Below are positions 50,470 through 58,579 of a stretch of DNA of 64,000 nt, one piece after another. The notes under the pieces were generated by a model. It did not search any database, was not told the DNA's origin, and was given only the letters and a program-made list of their open reading frames with translations. Source of the DNA: JANNOG01 sp031398915 (GTDB taxonomy: Bacteria > Actinomycetota > Actinomycetes > Actinomycetales > JBBAYJ01); the NCBI GenBank assembly GCA_031398915.1, contig JANNOG010000055.1:1-64000 (forward strand), written 5' to 3'. The position numbers were made by a program, and so were the translations under genes. Numbering within the stretch: the stretch's first letter is position 1; the number at the start of each line of letters is the position of its first letter.

Positions 50470-51324
50470 GTGATGATGGGCGAAGCGCACCGACGACGGG
50501 TCGACACCCGATTGCCCGCCGAGTACACCACCCCGGGGTCCGCGTCCTTCGTCGACTTCCTGGCGCGGGTGCAACCACCGGGTGACGCCTCGGCGTCGGT
50601 GGTGCCGACATCGCCGACCGCCGCGCACCCGGTACCCGTGACACATGCGACGACGATCATCGCGATGGCCCTGACGGGTGGCGTGCTGATGGCCGGAGAT
50701 CGCAGGGCCACCTCGGGCAACGTGATCGCCAACAGCGACATCGTCAAGGTGTACCCGGCCGATGCCTACTCGGCGATCGGCATCGCCGGTGTCGCGGGCC
50801 TCGGCCTGGAACTCATCAAGCTGTTCCAGGTCGAACTGGAGCACTTCGAGAAGATCGAGGGCACGGCCCTGTCCCTGGAGGGCAAGGCCAGCCGCCTGGC
50901 GTCGATGATCCGGGGCAATCTGGGCCTGACCATGCAGGGTCTGGCGACCGTTCCGCTGTTCGCCGGCTACGACATCGCCAGCGGTCGGGGGCGGATCTAT
51001 TCCTACGACGTGACGGGTGGCCGCTACCTCGAAGCCGACCACCACGGCATCGGCTCGGGCTCGTGGTTCGCCCGCGGGTCGCTGAAGAAGCGGTGGCGGC
51101 CCGACCTGGGGGAGGCCGACGCCATCTCGGTGGCCGTCGAGGCGCTGTACGACGCAGCCGACGACGACAGCGCAACCGGGGGACCGGACCCGGTCCGAGG
51201 CATCTGGCCGGTGGTGGCGGTGGTCGACGCCGGTGGGTACCGGGAGATCGCGGAGTCGGTGCTGGCCGCAACGGTGACCGACCTGCTGGCCCGCCGTCGA
51301 GCCGATGCCGAGGCACGCTCGTGA
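50470..51324 (+). CDS. prcB: Proteasome beta subunit PrcB
   Basis: The 284-residue precursor carries a propeptide of about 60 residues that is removed to expose Thr61 (VTHA then TTIIAMA) as the nucleophile. GDRRATSGNVIANSDIVKVY supplies the Asp and Lys of the active site. It forms the two inner rings of the 20S core. The GTG at 50470 is followed by two in-frame ATGs (50473, 50476), any of which could serve. It is coupled to prcA by GTGA. Confidence 0.96.
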   Translation: MMMGEAHRRRVDTRLPAEYTTPGSASFVDFLARVQPPGDASASVVPTSPTAAHPVPVTHATTIIAMALTGGVLMAGDRRATSGNVIANSDIVKVYPADAYSAIGIAGVAGLGLELIKLFQVELEHFEKIEGTALSLEGKASRLASMIRGNLGLTMQGLATVPLFAGYDIASGRGRIYSYDVTGGRYLEADHHGIGSGSWFARGSLKKRWRPDLGEADAISVAVEALYDAADDDSATGGPDPVRGIWPVVAVVDAGGYREIAESVLAATVTDLLARRRADAEARS

Positions 51325-52007
51325 GCACGCCGTTCTACGTCTCGCCCGAGCAACTGGTCAAGGACCGTGCCGACTACGCCCGCAAGGGAGTGTCGCGGGG
51401 GCGGCCGGTCGTCATCCTCACGTACGCCGACGGCATCTGTTTCGCCAGCGAGAACCCGTCCAAGGCACTTCACAAGATCAGTGAGATATACGACCGGATC
51501 GCCTTCGCGGCGGTCGGCAAGTACAACGAGTTCGAGAACCTGCGCGTCGCCGGGGTTCGCTACGCAGACTTCCGCGGGTACTCCTACGACCGCGCGGACG
51601 TCACCGCACGCGGTCTGGCCAACGCGTACGCGCAGACCTTGGGGGCGGTCTTCACGCAGGAATCCAAGCCCTACGAGGTAGAGATCGTGGTGGCCGAGGT
51701 GGCGCACAGCCAGGCCGACGACCAGCTCTACCGCCTGACCTACGACGGCTCGGTCGGAGACGAACGCGGCTTCGTGGCCATGGGGGCATCGGCCGAAGCG
51801 ATCACCGGCCGCCTCGGTGTGGCATGGCGCGAGGGCCTCACCCAGGCCGAGGCGCTGCAGGTGGCGGTGCGGGCACTGCGCGGTGAGGGCGCCGACACTC
51901 GCGACGTCAGCGTCGATGCCATCGAGGCCGCCGTCCTGGACCGTGGCCGGCCCCGTCGCGCCTTCCGCCGCCTGGGAACGGCCGAGATCGAGGCGGCATT
52001 CGACTGA
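51321..52007 (+). CDS. prcA: Proteasome alpha subunit PrcA
   Basis: The 228-residue protein forms the outer rings and entry gate of the core. It has the alpha-type N-terminus STPFYVSPEQLVKDRADYARKG, given here as YVSPEQLVKDR and DYARKG, and no catalytic Thr. The C-terminal tail is short compared with mycobacterial PrcA. GTG overlaps the prcB stop, so the two subunits are made in a fixed ratio. A 15-bp direct repeat follows its stop. Confidence 0.96.
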   Translation: MSTPFYVSPEQLVKDRADYARKGVSRGRPVVILTYADGICFASENPSKALHKISEIYDRIAFAAVGKYNEFENLRVAGVRYADFRGYSYDRADVTARGLANAYAQTLGAVFTQESKPYEVEIVVAEVAHSQADDQLYRLTYDGSVGDERGFVAMGASAEAITGRLGVAWREGLTQAEALQVAVRALRGEGADTRDVSVDAIEAAVLDRGRPRRAFRRLGTAEIEAAFD

Positions 52008-52020
52008 GCACGGCGCCGGC

Positions 52021-52047
52021 TCGGCGGGTGTCGGGTCGGCGGGTGTC
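52021..52047. repeat. 15-bp direct repeat between prcA and pafA
   Basis: TCGGCGGGTGTC occurs at 52021-52032 and 52036-52047, a period of 15. It lies in the 64-bp gap between prcA and pafA, just upstream of the pafA -10. Confidence 0.6.
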
Positions 52048-52059
52048 CGGGGCACGAAC

Positions 52060-52065
52060 TACCGT
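52060..52065 (+). promoter_or_regulatory. -10 of pafA, leaderless
   Basis: TACCGT ends 6 nt before the pafA ATG. Confidence 0.55.
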
Positions 52066-52071
52066 GATGGC

Positions 52072-53460
52072 ATGAACCGGCGCATCTTCGGCCTCGAGAC
52101 CGAGTTCGGGGTGACGTGCGCCTTCCAAGGCCACCGGCGGCTCAGCCCCGACGAGGTGGCCCGCTACCTGTTCCGCAAGGTCGTGTCCTGGGGCCGCTCC
52201 AGCAACGTCTTCCTCCGCAACGGGTCCCGGTTGTACCTGGACGTCGGGTCCCACCCCGAGTACGCGACCCCGGAATGCGACGACGTCCGTCAGCTGGTGG
52301 TCCACGACCGGGCGGGCGAGCGCATTCTCGAGGGCCTGGCGGTGGACGCCGAACGCCGGCTCGCCGAGGAGGGCATCTTCGGCGAGGTCTTCCTGTTCAA
52401 GAACAACACCGATTCGGCCGGCAACTCCTACGGCTGCCACGAGAACTACCTGGTCTCCCGCCATGGCGAGTTCGGCAGGTTGTCCGACGTGCTCATCCCG
52501 TTCCTGGTCTCACGCCAGTTGATCGCCGGGGCCGGCAAGGTCACCCAGACGCCGCGTGGCGCGCTGTACAGCCTGTCGCAGCGCGCCGACCACATCTGGG
52601 AGGGGGTCTCCAGTGCGACGACGCGCTCTCGACCGATCATCAACACTCGCGACGAGCCCCACGCCGACGCCGAGCGTTTCCGGCGCCTGCACGTCATCGT
52701 GGGCGACTCGTCGATGTCCGAGACGACCACCCTGCTCAAGGTCGGGTCGACGGACCTGGTGCTGCGCCTCATCGAGGCCGGAGTGCCGACCCGGGACCTC
52801 ACCCTCGAGAACCCGATCCGGGCGATTCGAGAGATCAGCCACGATCTGACGGGTCGACGGCCGGTCAAGCTGGCGAACGGCCGGACCGCGTCGGCGATGG
52901 ACATCCAAACCGAGTACCTCGAACGCTCGCGGGCCTTCCTGGACTCGGGTGGCCTCGACATGTCGGGCAACACCGGCGATGCCGTCGCCACCACCGCCAA
53001 GCAGGTCGTGGACCTGTGGGAGCGGGCGCTGCGGGCGATCCAGACCGACGACCTGTCACTGGTCGAGCGCGAGATCGACTGGGTCATCAAGCTCCGCCTC
53101 CTGCAGCGGTACATGAGTCGTAACGGGATGTCCCTGGACAACCCCCGAATCGCCCGACTCGACCTGGCTTACCACGACATCTCGCGAACCCGGGGCCTGT
53201 ACAACCTGCTGGCCCGACGTGGTCTGGTCGAGCGGATCACCCGAGACCTCGAGGTGTTCGAGGCCACCGTCGTCCCACCCCAGACCACGCGGGCCAAACT
53301 GCGCGGGGACTTCGTCAAGGCCGCCCAGGAGCACCGTCGTGACTTCACCGTGGACTGGGTCCACCTCAAGCTCAACGACCAGGCGCAACGCACCGTGCTG
53401 TGCAAGGACCCGTTCCGATCCGTCGACGAACGGGTCGACCGGCTCATCGCCGGCATGTGA
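52072..53460 (+). CDS. pafA: Pup ligase PafA
   Basis: The 462-residue enzyme links the deamidated C-terminal Glu of Pup to lysines of target proteins using ATP. It shares the carboxylate-amine ligase fold with Dop (MNRRIFGLETEFGVT, HPEYATPEC, NTDSAGNSYGCHENY) but lacks the Dop loop, and its length is normal. It is homologous to dop but not a recent duplicate. ATG 52072 is set by TACCGT 6 nt upstream; the frame upstream is not needed. Confidence 0.97.
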   Translation: MNRRIFGLETEFGVTCAFQGHRRLSPDEVARYLFRKVVSWGRSSNVFLRNGSRLYLDVGSHPEYATPECDDVRQLVVHDRAGERILEGLAVDAERRLAEEGIFGEVFLFKNNTDSAGNSYGCHENYLVSRHGEFGRLSDVLIPFLVSRQLIAGAGKVTQTPRGALYSLSQRADHIWEGVSSATTRSRPIINTRDEPHADAERFRRLHVIVGDSSMSETTTLLKVGSTDLVLRLIEAGVPTRDLTLENPIRAIREISHDLTGRRPVKLANGRTASAMDIQTEYLERSRAFLDSGGLDMSGNTGDAVATTAKQVVDLWERALRAIQTDDLSLVEREIDWVIKLRLLQRYMSRNGMSLDNPRIARLDLAYHDISRTRGLYNLLARRGLVERITRDLEVFEATVVPPQTTRAKLRGDFVKAAQEHRRDFTVDWVHLKLNDQAQRTVLCKDPFRSVDERVDRLIAGM

Positions 53461-53465
53461 CCCGA

Positions 53466-53471
53466 TAACCT
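53466..53471 (+). promoter_or_regulatory. -10 of the FKBP gene, leaderless
   Basis: TAACCT ends 6 nt before the GTG at 53478, in the 17-bp gap after pafA. Confidence 0.5.
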
Positions 53472-53477
53472 GCCCGG

Positions 53478-54443
53478 GTGCTTGTCCGCCGTTCGTCGCC
53501 CCTTGCCCACCGTCTGGACCGCCCCTCGCGCCTCGGCACCGCTGCGATCGGGCTGATCGCGATCAGCGTCGTCGCTGCCGGGTGCGGCGGGTCCGACGAC
53601 TCAGCTGATCCGCTCTCTCCGGTACAGGTGAGTGGCGACATCAATTCCGAACCCACTGTCACCCTCGAGGACACCCCGTTCGAGCTCGGGACGTCCACCG
53701 TGTCCGTGCTCACCGCGGGCGACGGCGACACCGTCGGCGACACCGACACGGTGGCGGTGCAGTTCGCCCTGGTCAACGGCGCCGACGGCGAAACCATCCA
53801 GTCGTCCTACGCCGAGGGCCCGGTCAACGTCACCCTCGACGACCCGCAGGGCCTGACGTTTCTGCTGGACTCCATCAAGGGTCGTGCCATCGGCGACCGA
53901 CTGTTGGTGGGCATCGCACCCGAGGACGGCTTCGGTGACGATCTGGCGGAGGACGCCCCGTTCAGCGCGGAGGACACCCTGCTGTACATCGTCGACATCC
54001 TGGGCGTCGTCGCCGACCGGGCAATCGGCGAACCCGTGACCGACATCCCCGCGGGGTTGCCGGAGGTCCAGACCGACGACGAGGACGCGGTCACCGGAAT
54101 CACCGTCCCGGCCGGCGACGCCCCTGCCGAGCTGGTGATCCAGCCCCTGATCATCGGTAGCGGGCGCGCAGTGACCGCAGAGGACACCCTCACCGTGCAG
54201 TACTGGGGCGTGTTGTACAGCGACGGATCGACCTTCGACTCGTCATGGGAGCGTGGCGAGCCTGCCGAATTCGCTCTCACCGGTGTGATCCCGGGCTGGA
54301 CCCAGGGTCTGGACGGGCAGACCGTCGGTAGCCGCGTCCTACTCATCGTGCCGCCGGATCTCGGCTACGGCGATCAGGAGCAGCAGGGCATCCCGGCGAG
54401 TTCGACGTTGGTGTTCGCGGTGGACATCCTCGCGGCCGGCTGA
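53478..54443 (+). CDS. Lipoprotein with two FKBP-type isomerase domains
   Basis: The 321-residue protein has a signal peptide with lipobox AAGC and lipidated Cys36, then two FKBP-like domains. The C-terminal domain (about 215-320) is better conserved, with VQYWGVLYSDGSTFDSSW and VIPGWTQGLDGQTVGSRVLL. FKBP proteins catalyse proline isomerisation and help fold exported proteins. The gene commonly lies between pafA and pafBC, although it acts outside the cell. The first domain is weakly conserved and may not be active. Confidence 0.9.
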   Translation: MLVRRSSPLAHRLDRPSRLGTAAIGLIAISVVAAGCGGSDDSADPLSPVQVSGDINSEPTVTLEDTPFELGTSTVSVLTAGDGDTVGDTDTVAVQFALVNGADGETIQSSYAEGPVNVTLDDPQGLTFLLDSIKGRAIGDRLLVGIAPEDGFGDDLAEDAPFSAEDTLLYIVDILGVVADRAIGEPVTDIPAGLPEVQTDDEDAVTGITVPAGDAPAELVIQPLIIGSGRAVTAEDTLTVQYWGVLYSDGSTFDSSWERGEPAEFALTGVIPGWTQGLDGQTVGSRVLLIVPPDLGYGDQEQQGIPASSTLVFAVDILAAG

Positions 54444-54495
54444 CGCCACCGCCCCACCACCCCATCAGCCACGACCTCGCCCTCCCCCCACCTCG

Positions 54496-54501
54496 TAGCC
54501 T
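54496..54501 (+). promoter_or_regulatory. -10 of pafBC
   Basis: TAGCCT ends 8 nt before the ATG at 54510. Confidence 0.45.
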
Positions 54502-54509
54502 GCGCAGCA

Positions 54510-56585
54510 ATGGCCGACGCACGGACCACAGCGACCGCGGCGAAGACCGAACGCCTACTCAACCTCGTGCTCGCACTCCTGACCACCAGGCGTCCGCTGA
54601 CCCGGTCGCACATTCGGGCAGCAGTGCCCCAGTACAGCGAGTGCACCAGCGACGCCGCATTCGGGCGCATGTTCGAGCGCGACAAGGACGATCTGCGCGC
54701 GATCGGTGTGCCGGTCGTGACCTCGTCCATAGACACCTGGAGCGAGGTCGAGGACGGCTACCGGGTCGACGTCGAGGCCTACCCACTGCCCGACATCGAC
54801 CTCACCCCGACCGAACTCGCGGCGCTCGCGCTGGCGGCTCGGATGTGGGAGCAGGCCGGCGCCGGGCCCGCCGCTGTCCGGGCACTGCTCAAGCTCCAGG
54901 CACTGGGCATCGAGGCCGACCCCGACGCGGTCGCGGGGGTGGAACCGCGGGTCCGGATCAGCGAGCCCGCGTTCGAGCCGCTCTACCGGGCGACCTGGCA
55001 GCGCTACCCGGTGTCGTTCGGCTACCGGCGACCCGGCCAGACCGAGGCGACCCGACGCAGCGTCGACCCATGGACCTTGGCCCTGCGCGGTGGCGTGTGG
55101 TATCTCGCCGGCCACGATCACGACCGAGGCGCCCCACGGGTGTTCCGGCTGAGTCGAATGGTGGGTCCGTGGCGACGAACCGGGCCACCGGGTTCGGTGA
55201 CGATTCCTCCGGCTGAGCAGGTTCGGGGGGCCCTCGGCAATCTCGACGGAGGCTGGCCGGTCGAGCCCGCCGCGACCGTCGTCGCCACGCTGAGGATTCG
55301 CCACGGGAAGGCTCCGCAGCTGCGGCTGATGGCCGCCCAGGAGCCCGCGGCCCCGACATCGGTCGGCCCGGTCAGGCCGGGCTTCGACGTCGTCCGGATC
55401 CCGATGAGGGACGTCGAGGGATTCGCTGCCAGGGTGGCGGGGCAGGGGAGCGACGTCATCGTCCACGGTCCGGCAGAGCTGCGGGACGCTGTGACCCGTC
55501 GATGGCGGGCAGCCGCGCTCACCCACGCCGGCGGCGCGTCGCCGGCGTTGCTCGCCCGGCTGGCGGCCGCCGATGCGGTCTCAGCGCCGGTATCGACGGC
55601 TCCGGACGACGCCACACCCACGATCGGTCCTGCGACAGCGATCGACCGACTCTCTCGTGTGCTGTCCCTCGTGCCCTACCTGCTGGAGCGCCCCGGCCAA
55701 CCGATCGCCGAGGTGGCCGCCCGATTCGGGGTCGACGAGGCGACCATCGTCGACGATCTCCGCCTGGTGTTCGTCTGCGGCACGCCCGGGCACCTGCCCG
55801 ACGACCTCATCGAGGCCGACTGGTCCGGCGGCACGGTCCGGGTCGGCAACGCCGACGCCATAGCCCGGCCACTACGGCTGTCGGGTGAGGAGGCCGTCGC
55901 CCTACTGGTCGGGGTGGAGATCGTGGCGGGCATCGTCGGACCCGGCGAACGCCACGATCTGGACTCGGCGGCAGCCAAGATCGCCGCCGTGCTCGGGGCG
56001 CAGTCGAACGCGGCCGCCACCACGACGCCGGTGACGTTCGTCGCCGTTCGCGAGGACACTCGACCGATCGTCGGTGTCGTGATCGGAGCGCTGCGCTCGC
56101 GTCGCCAACTCCGACTGAGCTATCTGTCGATGGACCGCGACGAGGTGACCGACCGTCTCGTCGATCCCCACCGGTTGGTGCACGACAACGGCGTCGACTA
56201 TCTGGACGCCTGGTGCCACCAGGTCGGCGACCACCGGACGTTCCGGCTCGATCGCATCCTGCATGCCGAACAGCTCGACACCGAGGTCGCGACGACGGCC
56301 CAGGCGGCGACACCGGTGCGCCAGCCGTCCCCGACGGACACCCCGCTACGCGTCACCCTGCGGCTCCAGGGCCACACGCGGTGGCTGGCCGAGTACTTCC
56401 ACGCCGAACGCCGATGCCCGCTCGGCGACGACGACGAGCTCGCCACGATCTCGTTGACCCACCCAGGGCGGATCGTGCGCCACGCGCTGTCGTCCGAGGG
56501 TGCGATCGAGGTCGTCGATCCGCCGGACGTGCGAGCCCTGGTGGCAGCTCGGGCTAGGGCAGCCCTCGCCGGCCACGACGGCTGA
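54510..56585 (+). CDS. pafBC: Fused PafB-PafC WYL transcription activator
   Basis: The 691-residue protein joins what are two proteins (PafB and PafC) in mycobacteria. It has two copies of HTH (about 10-70 and 375-430), WYL (about 155-215 and 520-580) and a C-terminal WCX-type region. In mycobacteria PafBC activates DNA-damage genes independently of LexA. Natural fusions occur in some actinobacteria, including Arthrobacter. WYL signatures are seen in YRATWQRYPVSFGYRR and LRLSYLSMDRDEVTDR. The ligand is thought to be nucleic acid. Confidence 0.93.
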   Translation: MADARTTATAAKTERLLNLVLALLTTRRPLTRSHIRAAVPQYSECTSDAAFGRMFERDKDDLRAIGVPVVTSSIDTWSEVEDGYRVDVEAYPLPDIDLTPTELAALALAARMWEQAGAGPAAVRALLKLQALGIEADPDAVAGVEPRVRISEPAFEPLYRATWQRYPVSFGYRRPGQTEATRRSVDPWTLALRGGVWYLAGHDHDRGAPRVFRLSRMVGPWRRTGPPGSVTIPPAEQVRGALGNLDGGWPVEPAATVVATLRIRHGKAPQLRLMAAQEPAAPTSVGPVRPGFDVVRIPMRDVEGFAARVAGQGSDVIVHGPAELRDAVTRRWRAAALTHAGGASPALLARLAAADAVSAPVSTAPDDATPTIGPATAIDRLSRVLSLVPYLLERPGQPIAEVAARFGVDEATIVDDLRLVFVCGTPGHLPDDLIEADWSGGTVRVGNADAIARPLRLSGEEAVALLVGVEIVAGIVGPGERHDLDSAAAKIAAVLGAQSNAAATTTPVTFVAVREDTRPIVGVVIGALRSRRQLRLSYLSMDRDEVTDRLVDPHRLVHDNGVDYLDAWCHQVGDHRTFRLDRILHAEQLDTEVATTAQAATPVRQPSPTDTPLRVTLRLQGHTRWLAEYFHAERRCPLGDDDELATISLTHPGRIVRHALSSEGAIEVVDPPDVRALVAARARAALAGHDG

Positions 56586-56698
56586 TCCTCCCCGGCAGTC
56601 TGTCCACAGCGGCCGTCAAGTTGACCGACGTCAGTGCCGAGACATGCACTCGACATCGATCAGGCGTGCACCCGTTGCGCGGATGCAGAGAGGCAGAC

Positions 56699-57061
56699 AT
56701 GACGACGATCAAGGCTTCGTGCCCATCGTGCGGGGATGTCGAGCTCACCCCGCGACAAGTTCGCCTCGTGGTGTGCACGATGGCGACCCGCAGTTTCTAC
56801 AGTTTCCAGTGCCACGGTTGCGCGGCCGAGATCCGCAAGCCTGCCACCGACGACATCGTCGCGTTGCTACGGTCCGGCGGGGTGGTCGCCGAGCGGTGGG
56901 TCATTCCCGCCGAGGCGCTGGAGTCGCGAGTCGGGGCCCCGTTGACGGCCGACGACCTACTGGACTTCTGTCTCATCCTCGAGAACGCCGATCTGCTGGC
57001 CGCCGCCGCCACGCGAGTGTCGCTCACCCCGATCCGAGACGGCTCCACCAGCACAGCCTGA
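56699..57061 (+). CDS. Small zinc-ribbon protein
   Basis: The 120-residue protein has a four-cysteine zinc ribbon, CPSC near residue 8 and CHGC near residue 40, followed by a helical region. I do not recognise the family. ATG 56699 is chosen because AGAGAGGCAG lies just upstream and the frame before it has no conserved features. It may share a transcript with the small membrane protein and tatA downstream. Zinc ribbons of this sort often contact nucleic acid or proteins. Confidence 0.75.
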   Translation: MTTIKASCPSCGDVELTPRQVRLVVCTMATRSFYSFQCHGCAAEIRKPATDDIVALLRSGGVVAERWVIPAEALESRVGAPLTADDLLDFCLILENADLLAAAATRVSLTPIRDGSTSTA

Positions 57062-57079
57062 CCAGCACCTGGGGTCGGA

Positions 57080-57085
57080 TATCGT
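57080..57085 (+). promoter_or_regulatory. -10 of the 68-residue membrane protein gene, leaderless
   Basis: TATCGT ends 6 nt before the ATG at 57092, and it is good evidence that this small gene is real. Confidence 0.5.
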
Positions 57086-57091
57086 GGCCGG

Positions 57092-57298
57092 ATGTGGCCG
57101 TGGATCCTGCTCTGGCTGCTGATCATCGTGCTGGGCAGCGGATGGCTGTTCCTGCTGGCCCGAGAGGTCGTCCTCAACCTCTGGCGGCTGTTCGCCGACA
57201 TTTCGGCCGCCAGCGAACAGGCATCCGTTGCGGGCAGTGGTGACGTACAACGGGTAGGCGAGGCATACGATGGTGTTCCGCCACCCTGGGAGAGGTAG
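57092..57298 (+). CDS. 68-residue membrane protein before tatA
   Basis: The 68-residue protein has one membrane helix (about 3-23, WPWILLWLLIIVLGSGWLFLL) and a short soluble tail. Its family is not recognised. It ends 3 bp before tatA, and the tatA promoter lies inside it. A leaderless promoter hexamer supports the start. A role linked to Tat is possible from the position only. Confidence 0.65.
   Translation: MWPWILLWLLIIVLGSGWLFLLAREVVLNLWRLFADISAASEQASVAGSGDVQRVGEAYDGVPPPWER
57266..57271 (+). promoter_or_regulatory. Candidate -10 of tatA
   Basis: TACGAT lies 30 nt before the tatA ATG. It would give a short leader containing the GGGAGAGG ribosome-binding site at 57288-57295. Confidence 0.4.
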
Positions 57299-57301
57299 CT
57301 C

Positions 57302-57601
57302 ATGCTGCAACGCCTGTTCGACAGTCCCGCTCAGTTGGCCATTCTGCTCGTCATCATCCTGCTGTTGTTCGGCGCCAGTCGGCTGCCCAACACGGCGCGT
57401 CAGCTCGGCCGGTCGATGCGCATCTTCAAGAGTGAGATGAAGGAGATGAAGACCGAGAACCCGCCGACCGCCAAGCGGGACGACGAGGCCGACGACGAGG
57501 TCCGACCGGTCGATGCCCTCGAAGGTCGGGTCGTGGACGACCACATCGCCGCTCCGGCACCGGCACGCAACGTGCCAGCCGACGCCGACCGCGACCGCTG
57601 A
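57302..57601 (+). CDS. tatA: Tat translocase subunit TatA
   Basis: The 99-residue protein has the TatA form: one short membrane helix (about 10-25), the hinge FGASRLPNTARQLGRSM, an amphipathic helix to about 50, and a charged tail. TatA forms the pore-like assembly that exports folded proteins. TatC follows 15 bp later. A good ribosome-binding site (GGGAGAGG) stands 6 nt before the ATG. Confidence 0.94.
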   Translation: MLQRLFDSPAQLAILLVIILLLFGASRLPNTARQLGRSMRIFKSEMKEMKTENPPTAKRDDEADDEVRPVDALEGRVVDDHIAAPAPARNVPADADRDR

Positions 57602-57616
57602 CCCCACGTACCCGCT

Positions 57617-58525
57617 GTGACACAGCTCGTCGGGACTCGGCGCCGCCGCGACCCCGAGGGCCGGATGGCTCTGCGGGCTCACCTGGTCGAGCTCCGGAAC
57701 CGGGTGATCATCTGTGCCATCGCACTGGTGATCACTGCCGCGATCGGGTGGTACTTCTACCCCACCGTCTTCGGCTGGCTCATCGCACCGCTCGAAGAGG
57801 CGTCACGCACCGACGAGCGCATCGCCACCATCAACTACTCGAAGCTCACCTCGGCGTTCAACCAGCAGTTGACGGTGGCCCTGTGGCTGGGCGTCATCCT
57901 GTCCAGCCCGATGTGGATCTATCAGCTGTGGGCCTTCATCACCCCGGGCCTGACCAAGCGGGAGCGGTGGTACGCCGTCGGATTCCTCTTCGCGGCGATC
58001 CCCCTGTTCCTGGGCGGCGTGGCTCTGGCGTGGGCGGTCGTACCCAACGCCATCGTGTTCCTGGTGTCCTTCGCCGAGGCGGGCTCCTCGACGATCCTCA
58101 CCTCTGAGGACTACCTGAGTTTCGTCACCCGGACCCTGCTGGCCTTCGGTGTCGCGTTCCTGACCCCCGTGGTGATGGTGGCACTGACCTTGGCGGGCCT
58201 GGTCGAGTCCCGGACCTGGCTGAAGGGCTGGCGGGTGGCAGTCCTGCTGGCCTTCGTCTTCGCCGCTGTGGCCAGCCCGACACCGGACCCACTGGTGATG
58301 TTCGCGCTCGCGCTACCCATGGTCGGTCTGTACATGCTCGCCGTCGCAGTGACCTGGTTCATCGACCGGCGCCGCCACAAGACGCTCGCGGGTCTGGGAC
58401 TTGCCGACCTCGACGACGACGAGAGTTCACCACTGGACGAGCGGGCGGCGCCGATCCACGACGACGCACCGGACGACCTGGACGACTTACTACAGCCCTC
58501 CCGAGCGCACACCGACGCCACCTAG
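57617..58525 (+). CDS. tatC: Tat translocase subunit TatC
   Basis: The 302-residue protein has six membrane helices and the N-terminal signature LRAHLVELRNRVIICAIAL, split here as LRAHLVELR and RVIICAIAL, that binds twin-arginine signals. A conserved Glu lies near 185. TatC recognises substrates and recruits TatA. The C-terminal 50 residues form an acidic tail longer than in E. coli. No tatB was seen, and TatA may act for both as in many actinobacteria, or tatB may lie elsewhere. Confidence 0.95.
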   Translation: MTQLVGTRRRRDPEGRMALRAHLVELRNRVIICAIALVITAAIGWYFYPTVFGWLIAPLEEASRTDERIATINYSKLTSAFNQQLTVALWLGVILSSPMWIYQLWAFITPGLTKRERWYAVGFLFAAIPLFLGGVALAWAVVPNAIVFLVSFAEAGSSTILTSEDYLSFVTRTLLAFGVAFLTPVVMVALTLAGLVESRTWLKGWRVAVLLAFVFAAVASPTPDPLVMFALALPMVGLYMLAVAVTWFIDRRRHKTLAGLGLADLDDDESSPLDERAAPIHDDAPDDLDDLLQPSRAHTDAT

Positions 58526-58566
58526 TCGGTCGGCTGTGCCGTGCCGGGTCTGTCCGGACCACCCGC

Positions 58567-58572
58567 TAGCCT
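58567..58572 (+). promoter_or_regulatory. -10 of the diacylglycerol kinase gene, leaderless
   Basis: TAGCCT ends 7 nt before the ATG at 58580. Confidence 0.5.
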
Positions 58573-58579
58573 CCGCACC

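Noticed and set aside
48576..53460. dop and pafA as a duplicated gene or assembly artefact
   Set aside because: They are related but distinct enzymes, differ throughout and only Dop has the Dop loop; this is the normal actinobacterial set.
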